A stretch of 5,668 bases of DNA from Desulfobacterales bacterium (GTDB lineage: Bacteria > Desulfobacterota > Desulfobacteria > Desulfobacterales > JAFDCJ01): the NCBI GenBank assembly GCA_020345785.1, contig CP070771.1:3338856-3344523 (forward strand), in the 5' to 3' direction. The notes under the pieces are model-generated. The model saw only the letters and a program-made list of their open reading frames with translations. It had not been told where the DNA came from and searched no databases. Shown in pieces: positions 1-5,316 of the stretch (positions are counted from its first letter, which is position 1; each line of letters starts with the position of its first letter). Position numbers and translations under genes: made by a program.

Positions 1-954
1 CGGATCCTGGTCGCACACGGCCAATTCCTGCGGGGTAAAATCAAAAGCCGTCGTCTTGATCTTTAATTTTTTGGCCAAGCGGCGGGCTTTTTTCAACGAT
101 TTCTGCAGCCGGCGAATCTCCTTGGTTTCATCGGAGGCAAAAAGTCCGAATCCTTTTCCCTCTTTTCCGCGAATAACATCGCATTGTTTGAAGTTCACCT
201 GGTCCACTCCCAGGCGTGCTGCCAGGCGCACGATGTCTTCCACCTGGTGGAAGTTGATATTCATTAGAACGAAGTTGATCATAATTTTAGGAACCTTGCC
301 CGTCCGCAGCCTGGCAATATTGGTAACATTTTGGCAAACCCGATCGAAATTGGATCCGACCCGAATTTTATTGTAGAGTTCCGCGGTGGCGCCATCCATG
401 GAAATGCAAATCCAGTTAATGCCGCCGGCTAGAATCTTTTCTAATTTTTCTGCGGTAAGCAACTGCCCGTTGGTTAAAAAGCCGGTTTCACAACCGGCCT
501 CTGTAGCATCTGCAATCCACTCCGCCAATTGGGGCTGAAGCAGCGGTTCTCCGCCGCCTGTAAAATCAACCGATTGCACCCGATCAAGATAAGGGCGAAT
601 CGCCTCCCAAACCGTCTGGGTCATGATACCGTGGTTTTCTACTCTTTTGGCCATCTCTCTCCAGGGACACATGACACACTTTAAATTGCAGGCAATTGCC
701 GATTCCACCTGGAAGAGTCGCCAGGGCCTAATTTTTAATGATTTTTTTCCGATCACTTTATCCCGCAACGATGTCAGGCGCCGATCCAAATAGCGCGGCA
801 GTTTTGAAATCAGTTCGTTCAAGGCCGTTTCAGATCGTGCCGTTACCACCAGCCGGCTCTTGCGTTGTGCCGGCAATTTAACGATAGTAGACCCCAATCC
901 ACCGCTGGCGCCGGTGATCAAAACATGTTTGCCTTCGAGTGTGTATTGCTTCAT
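1..954 (-). CDS. Radical SAM/SPASM-type enzyme with a short-chain-dehydrogenase-like N-terminus (partial, 3' end cut by window)
   Basis: Reading leftward from ATG at 954-952, the frame stays open for 318 codons to the window edge. Residues 89-96 hold the radical SAM cluster motif CxxxCxxC (C89, C93, C96, within ACNLKCVMCPW), which binds the 4Fe-4S cluster that cleaves S-adenosylmethionine. The SAM-binding GGGEP motif follows at 133-137, then the TIM-barrel strands FLTNG (159-163) and ICISMDG (182-188). C314, near the cut end, could open a C-terminal SPASM auxiliary-cluster domain lying outside the window. The substrate cannot be told. Residues 8-53 instead resemble the start of an SDR Rossmann fold: GKHVLITGASGGLG carries the TGxxxGxG dinucleotide motif, and LVVTARS looks like the second strand. 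The rest of an SDR is missing, so the ORF looks like a fusion or recombination product. The ribosome site before 954 is weak; an internal GTG at codon 66 (759-757) is a possible native start. It lies 107 bp downstream of the dehydrogenase gene on the same strand. Confidence 0.88.
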   Translation of the reverse strand, partial: MKQYTLEGKHVLITGASGGLGSTIVKLPAQRKSRLVVTARSETALNELISKLPRYLDRRLTSLRDKVIGKKSLKIRPWRLFQVESAIACNLKCVMCPWREMAKRVENHGIMTQTVWEAIRPYLDRVQSVDFTGGGEPLLQPQLAEWIADATEAGCETGFLTNGQLLTAEKLEKILAGGINWICISMDGATAELYNKIRVGSNFDRVCQNVTNIARLRTGKVPKIMINFVLMNINFHQVEDIVRLAARLGVDQVNFKQCDVIRGKEGKGFGLFASDETKEIRRLQKSLKKARRLAKKLKIKTTAFDFTPQELAVCDQDP

Positions 955-968
955 CGTGGTTTGCCTAA

Positions 969-1065
969 TTAATCCGCCCGGACACAATTGAACACTCCAA
1001 TCAGTTTCAGCTGGACGACTATATTTGATCTAAACGTGGTATCGCTATTTTTCAGGGCGGATTAA
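969..1065. repeat. 97-bp segment bounded by an 11-bp perfect inverted repeat
   Basis: TTAATCCGCCC at 969-979 is exactly complementary to GGGCGGATTAA at 1055-1065, with 75 bp between. Three or four further bases match inward after one mismatch. The right arm covers the stop codon of the alcohol dehydrogenase; the left arm ends about 14 bp before the radical SAM start codon. No T-tract follows, so it is not a standard terminator. It could be a small MITE-like element or an RNA fold acting between the two cistrons. No clear target duplication is seen. Confidence 0.6.
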
Positions 1066-2072
1066 GCCGTCATTGTCAGGACCACTCTGAAGCGAGCCCG
1101 GTTGTTGATCATTTTGCCATAGGCATCGGCCACGTGTTCCAAAGGATAGGTCTCAATCATGGGAAGCACACCGGTTAGCGCGCTGAAGTTCAAAGCGGCT
1201 TCGGAATCCTTGGCATGCCCGGAAGGCCAACCGGTGATGGATCTGCGTCCCCTAATGAGCTGCAAGGGTGAAACTTCGATCGGTTCCACTGCTGCCGCCA
1301 CAATTAAAAGCTTCCCGTTGGCACCTAAACCATCTATCAATCCAGAGATCGATTTGCTGTCGGGCGCTGTGGACAGGATCACCCGCGCGCCGCCCAATTT
1401 TTGAAGCGCTTCGACAGCATTCTCACTGGTTGTGTCGATATAATGGTGGGCGCCTAATTCAACCGCCAGAGGCTCTTTGTCCTTTCCTCTGGATAACGCG
1501 ACCGTCTGGTATCCGAGTTTTCTAGCGAATTGAACCGCCAGATGTCCCAGACCGCCAATGCCGTGAACAGCCACGACATCGCCGCCGCGCGCACCTGAAT
1601 TTCTCAAGGAATTATAGGTCGTGATGCCCGCACACAGCAGGGGGGCAGCCTCTGCTGATTTCAGATCATCCGGAATCCTTGCCAGGGCTTCCTGTTCGGC
1701 CACCATATACTCCTGATAGCCGCCGTCATAGGTGATGCCGCAGATTTTGGCATTTTCACAAAGTATATAGTCCCCGGCGCGACAGGAAGCACATTTGAAA
1801 CAATGTCCGCCGTGCCAGCCGACCCCGACACGCTGCCCCTTTTCCCAATGGCTGACACCGGATCCCACCTCGTCAATAATGCCGGCGACTTCATGGCCGG
1901 GTACTCGGGGATATGCGATTCCGGGAAAGAGGCCTTCTTTGACAAACGCATCACTGTGGCAAATGCCACAGGCTTCCACTTTCACGCGGACTTGATTGGG
2001 GCCGGGGGTCGGAATTTCCCGCTCTACGATTTCAAATTCGCCGCCCGCCTCACTGATTTGAGCTGCTTTCAT
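1062..2072 (-). CDS. Zinc-dependent medium-chain alcohol dehydrogenase
   Basis: A complete 336-residue cytoplasmic enzyme of the MDR superfamily that interconverts alcohols and aldehydes or ketones. Visible catalytic zinc ligands are C38 in CGICHSD, H60-E61 in the GHE motif and C147 in LLCAGIT. The structural zinc lobe is intact, with C91, C94, C97 and C105. The Rossmann glycine motif GIGGLGH is at 171-177. The second nucleotide-binding strand ends in SRGKDK (194-199) with no acidic residue, which in this family suggests NADP(H) rather than NAD(H); that is inference. Length and motif order match AdhP/CAD-type dehydrogenases. The start is well supported: AAGGAG lies 8 nt before ATG. The gene is followed on the same strand by the radical SAM gene after 107 bp and may be cotranscribed with it. 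Substrate specificity cannot be read from the sequence. Confidence 0.96.
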   Translation of the reverse strand: MKAAQISEAGGEFEIVEREIPTPGPNQVRVKVEACGICHSDAFVKEGLFPGIAYPRVPGHEVAGIIDEVGSGVSHWEKGQRVGVGWHGGHCFKCASCRAGDYILCENAKICGITYDGGYQEYMVAEQEALARIPDDLKSAEAAPLLCAGITTYNSLRNSGARGGDVVAVHGIGGLGHLAVQFARKLGYQTVALSRGKDKEPLAVELGAHHYIDTTSENAVEALQKLGGARVILSTAPDSKSISGLIDGLGANGKLLIVAAAVEPIEVSPLQLIRGRRSITGWPSGHAKDSEAALNFSALTGVLPMIETYPLEHVADAYGKMINNRARFRVVLTMTA

Positions 2073-2304
2073 ATCGCTTTCTCCTTTTTGCGTTTTGAAG
2101 TTTTCCAGGGTGCCTGGTAGCTGCCAATAGCCCGCCGTTCAACTAAGACGCGCCGGGATTCTATGACGACGTTGCTTGCGAGTTTTTCCGCGGTATTCTA
2201 TGCGGGATTTGTCGCAACAGTGCAGGCATAAACGCTACCGCAGCTGCAGTCATAAATTTTAAATTACGCACTATTTGGAAGATGGAAAGGGGGATCGACT
2301 AAAA

Positions 2305-2397
2305 TTCCGAATACTCCGGCAAAGCCGGCTAAGCTAAAACATTGATCCGGAGGCTTTACTGCTGCATGCAGCGGAGGTTTTTAATTGCTCACCGGAA
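2305..2397. repeat. Cluster of nested GC-rich palindromes
   Basis: TTCCG at 2305-2309 pairs with CGGAA at 2393-2397, and CTCCGG at 2314-2319 pairs with CCGGAG at 2347-2352. Alternatively CCGGC-AAA-GCCGG (2316-2328) forms a local hairpin. GCTGCATGCAGC at 2361-2372 is a perfect 12-bp palindrome, and ACCG-GAA-CGGT lies at 2391-2401. The competing pairings look like a structured RNA or a dispersed palindromic repeat. I could not match it to a known riboswitch consensus. Confidence 0.4.
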
Positions 2398-2438
2398 CGG
2401 TTTCGAAATAAGGCGGGAGGTTCACGAATTACTCAAAA

Positions 2439-2519
2439 ATCAGCGACCACCAGCAGAGCTGGGGTATGAGGAAGGCCCCTGGAAGGGGCCGGAAAAAATA
2501 TCTGTCACTGGCCGCTGAT
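2439..2519. repeat. Three-way-junction-like palindrome (candidate structured RNA or dispersed element)
   Basis: The outer stem pairs ATCAGCG-a-CCA (2439-2449) with TGG-c-CGCTGAT (2509-2519): ten base pairs with one mismatch. It encloses two hairpins, CCAGC-AGA-GCTGG (2450-2462) and GGCCCC-TGGAA-GGGGCC (2474-2490). On the minus strand the outer stem runs into TTTTTGAG, so a transcript in that direction could terminate here. On the plus strand no T-tract follows. The fold is deduced by eye, not by energy calculation. Confidence 0.5.
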
Positions 2520-2739
2520 GTATATAAAGAATTTTACGGCATCATTCGTGCTTCCGACGAAAGCTCGCTCTTGTAAATTTTATAAAATATTTTGATCACC
2601 CTTGGCGCTGATTTGTCTGGTTTGACCAGCGATTCATTATTCACAGGCATTGTGTGTTGCTCAGCCCGATGCGGTAATGGTTGCTACGCCAGCTGACATA
2701 ACGAGATCATAAAAAATAAGCCAACATTGTTTTTTCCAT

Positions 2740-2852
2740 CTCCATTCATATGCCAGCGGCAGGTGTAAGTTTGGACAACCAAAAAATACGCTCGCTGTAA
2801 AGGTAAAACCTTTTCAATACTCACCGCCATAGCCGCTGGCTTATGAATGGAG
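2740..2852. repeat. 113-bp element with 21-bp near-perfect terminal inverted repeats
   Basis: The left arm (2740-2760) begins CTCCATTCAT and ends GCCAGCGGC. The right arm (2832-2852) is its reverse complement with a single mismatch at the middle position. The 71-bp interior has a small palindrome, AAGGT-AAA-ACCTT, at 2800-2812, and no coding potential. Size and architecture suit a non-autonomous MITE or a strong RNA hairpin. It lies 81 bp before the deacetylase start, so it could sit in or near that gene's promoter. No clear target-site duplication was found. Confidence 0.65.
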
Positions 2853-2868
2853 TTACATGCCCTTGTCC

Positions 2869-2897
2869 TTGAGCTGGAAATGATTAAATATTATCAA
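2869..2897 (+). promoter_or_regulatory. Possible sigma-70-type promoter for the deacetylase gene
   Basis: TTGAGC (2869-2874) and TATCAA (2892-2897) are separated by 17 bp and each match four of six consensus bases. A better -10 match, TATTAT, overlaps at 2889-2894 but then spacing is short. The transcript would start about 30 bp before the deacetylase ATG. This is a weak sequence-only call. Confidence 0.3.
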
Positions 2898-2933
2898 TTA
2901 GAGCAAATTTAAGACATCGGGAGATTTTAAAAA

Positions 2934-3800
2934 ATGCATCTATCCAATGCGAACACCGATCAGTTAACGTTGCTGATCGTCCACGCCCATCCTGACGATG
3001 AATCTATCAGTACAGGCGGGATACTTGCAAAATATTCGACAAACGGTATCCACACTGTTCTTACATATTGTACCAGGGGTGAGGCCGGTGACATTTTGAA
3101 TCCGGAGTTTGTCTCTCCCCAACCAGGATTGAGCATAACAGAGATCAGGGCAATTGAACTGAAAAAGGCCGTCGACGTGCTTGGGGTGAAATCTGTCCAT
3201 TTTTTGGGCTACCGTGATTCGGGTATGGCCGGTACAGCGGAAAACCATCATCCACTGGCCTTTGCCCAGGCTGATCCACAGGAAGCCACTTCAAGACTGG
3301 TGGAAATAATAAGACGCGTGCGCCCGCATGTCATTGTGACCTATAATGAAAAGGGTACCTATCTTCACCCTGACCATATAATGGCAAACAAAGTAACGCT
3401 GCTTGCATTTAAAGCTTCAGGAGACCCAGGTTATACCGTCAAGGAGGAACGCGAACCATGGCGGCCCGCTAAGCTTTATTACACGGCCATACCGCTGGAA
3501 AGAATACGCAGGATGCATAGAATAATTGTGGCAAGGGGTGAAAAACCTAACTTTGATCCTGAAGTGCTGGGTACGCCTGAAGAAAAAATATCAGCTGTAA
3601 TCGATGTCAGGAAATTTCTCTCCCAAAAGCTGGCGGCTCTCAACTGCCACCAGAGCCAGATGAATCCAAACAGCATTTTAAGGCGGATGCCAGAAGAATT
3701 GAGAGAAGAGGCCCTGGGATACGAACATTTCGAATGTATGTATGGGTGCCCGGCGACCGGACAGAAAGAGACTGATCTTTTTGAAGGCTTGCGTCGATAA
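2934..3800 (+). CDS. PIG-L/LmbE family zinc deacetylase, MshB/Mca-like
   Basis: A complete 288-residue cytoplasmic metallohydrolase. The family signature HPDDE is at residues 19-23 and HPDH at 145-148. By family knowledge H19, D22 and H148 bind zinc and D21 is the general base; the enzymes deacetylate or deamidate amino sugars. Several blocks recall the actinobacterial mycothiol enzymes MshB (GlcNAc-inositol deacetylase) and Mca (mycothiol S-conjugate amidase): RDSGMAGT (94-101), RPHVIVTYNEKG (130-141), the EPW...KLYY block and the C-terminal ETDLFEGL. Total length also fits Mca (288 residues in M. tuberculosis). A detoxification amidase or thiol-biosynthesis deacetylase is therefore possible, but many bacteria without mycothiol carry similar genes of unknown substrate. 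The start is supported by GGGAG ten nt upstream of ATG. It appears to be a single-gene unit with divergent and convergent neighbours. Confidence 0.93.
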   Translation: MHLSNANTDQLTLLIVHAHPDDESISTGGILAKYSTNGIHTVLTYCTRGEAGDILNPEFVSPQPGLSITEIRAIELKKAVDVLGVKSVHFLGYRDSGMAGTAENHHPLAFAQADPQEATSRLVEIIRRVRPHVIVTYNEKGTYLHPDHIMANKVTLLAFKASGDPGYTVKEEREPWRPAKLYYTAIPLERIRRMHRIIVARGEKPNFDPEVLGTPEEKISAVIDVRKFLSQKLAALNCHQSQMNPNSILRRMPEELREEALGYEHFECMYGCPATGQKETDLFEGLRR

Positions 3801-3847
3801 GTGCAAAACAAAAAGGTCCGATCATATCTTTAGAGCTTATTTGTTTT

Positions 3848-3877
3848 AAAAAAGCGGCCTGCGGGCTTACAGACCGC
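3848..3877 (-). terminator. Rho-independent terminator for leftward transcription
   Basis: On the minus strand GCGG-t-CTG pairs with CAG-g-CCGC around an 8-nt loop (3854-3877), followed directly by TTTTTT (3853-3848). The plus strand has an A-run before the stem and no T-run after it, so the element serves transcripts from the right: the PEP-CTERM remnant and probably the candidate selenoprotein gene. It would not efficiently stop the deacetylase transcript. Confidence 0.75.
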
Positions 3878-4190
3878 CTGAAGAAGAGGGGGAGGACGGA
3901 AAAAATCTTGAACACCGCTGCAGAACAACCAGGCTCATTAATCCACTCCCAAAAAGCATCATAGTGGAGGGAATTGGGACGACTTGGATTTCAACAGAAG
4001 TCCCATTTAAAGTGAAGCCCGCCAGATCGACGCTCGAAATAGGTTGGTGTTCCCTCTGATCGCCGGTTCGGCCCCAAACCCAGGCAGGGCCGATTGAAGC
4101 CGATATACGCTTGTTGTTCGATGTGATCGCCTCCTAGGCGGATGAAACGATAGCGACAAGAGTTTTTTTATCTCCCACCGGCGCATTCAT
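3867..4190 (-). pseudogene. Remnant of a PEP-CTERM sorting-signal protein, interrupted by TAG
   Basis: Reading leftward from ATG at 4190-4188, one frame runs 108 codons with a single internal stop, TAG at 4136-4134 (codon 19), and ends at TAA 3869-3867 inside the terminator stem. The C-terminal part contains a recognisable PEP-CTERM/exosortase sorting signal (codons at about 3983-3906): VVPIP, then the hydrophobic stretch TMMLFGSGLMSLVVL, then QRCSR as the basic cluster. Proteins with this tail are exported, cleaved and surface-attached in bacteria with an exosortase. There is no N-terminal signal peptide, and a 12-residue extra tail follows the basic cluster, so this looks like the C-terminal piece of a longer gene that has also gained a nonsense or frameshift change. 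The ATG begins 1 nt after the stop of the candidate selenoprotein gene. Pyrrolysine at TAG is formally possible but unsupported. Confidence 0.6.
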
Positions 4191-4191
4191 A

Positions 4192-4500
4192 TTACTCTGC
4201 AGTCCCTAGATAGGTTCCCGCATCTTTTAAAGCTATCTCCATTTTGTCAATGTTGATTAACGCAGGATCATACCAGACAGTGTGTGTTTCCATAAAATTC
4301 TCAAATCCATTGTTAACCAGTTCGACCCCTTTCAGTCCTTCCAGGACTTCTTCGCCCACATCGTATCAACTGACAAAAAAGACAACCTTGGAAATTCCGG
4401 TATTTTCAACGTTCAAATGCACTTGACCGATAAATAGCGGGATGGCAATCATCACAAGTGCCGAGAGGACAAGTATACCCAACTTTTTTTTGTTTTTCAT
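4192..4500 (-). CDS. Candidate selenoprotein: exported HMA-fold (heavy-metal-associated-like) protein with in-frame TGA at codon 45
   Basis: From ATG 4500-4498 the frame runs 102 codons to TAA (4194-4192), broken only by TGA at 4368-4366. The N-terminus is MKNKKK followed by a hydrophobic segment (LGILVLSALVMIAIPLFIG, about 7-25), a signal peptide or anchor, so the rest should be outside the cytoplasm. Residues 37-97 fit the HMA beta-alpha-beta-beta-alpha-beta pattern: strand KVVFFVS, helix ending EEVLEGLKGV, strand THTVWYDP (73-80), then INIDKMEIALKDAGTY. Aligned to a typical HMA domain, the TGA falls on the first Cys of CxxC and the second Cys position is Val. A hairpin suited to a SECIS follows the TGA. 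I infer selenocysteine, giving FVS-U-YDVG. The role would be metal binding or thiol/selenol redox, unproven. The ribosome site is modest (AAAGAG, 9 nt before ATG). The alternative is a Cys codon mutated to TGA in a dying gene. Confidence 0.62.
4334..4348 (-). promoter_or_regulatory. Candidate bacterial SECIS hairpin
   Basis: Minus-strand AGTCCT-GGA-AGGACT forms a perfect 6-bp stem with a GGA triloop (or five pairs with a UGGAA loop). The loop begins 23 nt after the TGA at 4368-4366. Bacterial SECIS elements lie within the coding region just after UGA, with a small apical loop carrying a G near its start at roughly this distance; SelB binds them. The match is by position and shape only. Confidence 0.5.
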
Positions 4501-4697
4501 TATCTCAATCTCTTTGCAGGCGTGCAAAATTATCTTTTATCGTATTAAACCTAATCATCACCTGCCTTCTATCAAGCCTGCAGTTTCGTATTCAGAGGGC
4601 AATGATATGGCTTCAACTTTAGCGTTTTATGCAGAGCAGGATTTTGCATCTGATTTGGCAGCACATCGGTTTTCATATTACGAATACCGGCTATTAA

Positions 4698-4726
4698 TTG
4701 ACAGGATCTGATTTGCTCTGATAGCC
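4698..4726 (+). promoter_or_regulatory. Possible promoter for the cupin gene
   Basis: A perfect -35 hexamer, TTGACA (4698-4703), is followed after 16-17 bp by GATAGC/ATAGCC, a poor -10. A transcript from here would have a leader of roughly 60 bases before the cupin ATG. The perfect -35 and its position favour it; the weak -10 argues against it. Confidence 0.3.
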
Positions 4727-4780
4727 TCACCCGGAGACACACTGCAGGTGAATGGAATACCAACTGTCACAGAGCAATGG

Positions 4781-4787
4781 AAAGGGG
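4781..4787 (+). promoter_or_regulatory. Ribosome binding site that decides the cupin start
   Basis: AAAGGGG lies 5 nt before ATG 4793. The alternative upstream in-frame GTG at 4748 has no comparable site and would add 15 residues not expected in the family, so ATG 4793 is preferred. Confidence 0.6.
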
Positions 4788-4792
4788 CACGC

Positions 4793-5290
4793 ATGAAAAA
4801 CGCTGACTATTGGATTGATAAACTCGATTTACAGCACCACCCGGAAGGGGGTTATTTCAGAGAAACCTATCGATCAAATGAGGTCATATTAAAGCAAGCC
4901 TTACCGGAACGATTTAAAGGTGATCGGGTTTTTTCGACCTGTATTTATTTTTTATTGAACAAAAATGAGCACGCGGCATTTCATGCTATTCAACAGGATG
5001 AAGTGTGGCACTTTTATGAGGGCTCATCTTTAACCATCCATATCATCGATCCAAAAGGAGAATATTCCGCGGTCAAAATGGGAAGAGACCTTGAAAATGG
5101 CGAATATCTTCAAGCAGTTGTCAGGGCCGGCTGTTGGTTCGCGGCTGCCGTAAATAACAAGGAGGGCTATTCTTTAGTGGGATGCACGGTTGCGCCGGGG
5201 TTTGACTTTGCCGATTTTGAAATGGCAGACCGCAGAAGACTTGTCGACTTGTACCCCAAATATAAAGATATTATTGAAAAATACACATAA
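4793..5290 (+). CDS. Cupin_5 (DUF985, COG3542-like) family protein
   Basis: A complete 165-residue single-domain protein. The family opening HPEGGYFRETYRS is at 16-28 and the cupin core runs from HAAFHAIQQDEVWHFYEG (60-77) through TIHIIDP to the second motif RAGCWFAA (111-118). The closing block LVGCTVAPGFDFADFE (128-143) is highly typical of DUF985 proteins. Cupin_5 members are small beta-barrels; the yeast homologue YML079w has been solved structurally, but no general reaction is established, so no substrate is assigned. There is no signal peptide, so it is cytoplasmic. The start is chosen on the AAAGGGG ribosome site and family alignment; the longer GTG form from 4748 is less likely. The gene is divergent from the candidate selenoprotein gene (about 290 bp between starts) and convergent with the DinB-like gene, whose stop is 26 bp away. 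Confidence 0.92.
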   Translation: MKNADYWIDKLDLQHHPEGGYFRETYRSNEVILKQALPERFKGDRVFSTCIYFLLNKNEHAAFHAIQQDEVWHFYEGSSLTIHIIDPKGEYSAVKMGRDLENGEYLQAVVRAGCWFAAAVNNKEGYSLVGCTVAPGFDFADFEMADRRRLVDLYPKYKDIIEKYT

Positions 5291-5316
5291 CACATTTACA
5301 CCTTTTGAACCTGCAT

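Larger units (their letters stand above)
2073..2933. other. ~860-bp repeat-rich intergenic region with no convincing gene
   Basis: No frame on either strand gives a recognisable protein. The region separates two divergent genes, so it must hold the promoters for both. It also holds several palindromes: CCAGG-GTG-CCTGG at 2105-2117 in the dehydrogenase leader, the GC-rich cluster at 2305-2397, a three-way-junction-like fold at 2439-2519, an AT palindrome ATTTTATAAAAT at 2577-2588, CTGG-TTTGA-CCAG at about 2617-2629 and the large inverted repeat at 2740-2852. This density of palindromes suggests an accumulation of small dispersed elements rather than one regulatory leader. Confidence 0.7.

Noticed and set aside
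1159..2120. Several plus-strand open frames opposite the alcohol dehydrogenase.
   Set aside because: They are antisense shadows of a gene with intact zinc and Rossmann motifs.
2069..2197. Minus-strand frame of 42 codons running into the dehydrogenase start (ATATGA overlap), with protein-like sequence.
   Set aside because: It has no usable start codon, follows a TAG, and resembles no family I know.
2305..2397. c-di-GMP-I (GEMM) riboswitch, because of GCAAAGCC-like sequence.
   Set aside because: The rest of the conserved core and the tetraloop/receptor arrangement are not present.
2474..2490. GGCCCC/GGGGCC hairpin as a rho-independent terminator.
   Set aside because: The plus strand continues with GGAAAAAA and the minus strand with TTCCTC; neither has a T-tract after the stem.
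2740..2860. Integron attC site, because the right end reads GAGTTACATGC next to long inverted repeats.
   Set aside because: The left arm lacks the matching RYYYAAC box, GTTACAT fits GTTRRRY only with a mismatch, and no integrase or cassette gene is nearby.
4134..4136. TAG as a pyrrolysine codon.
   Set aside because: Known bacterial pyrrolysine use is mostly in methylamine methyltransferases; a truncated PEP-CTERM fragment without signal peptide is better explained as a pseudogene.
4572..4711. Short frames on both strands between the candidate selenoprotein and cupin genes.
   Set aside because: They have no ribosome site or recognisable motif; the region is better read as a divergent promoter region.
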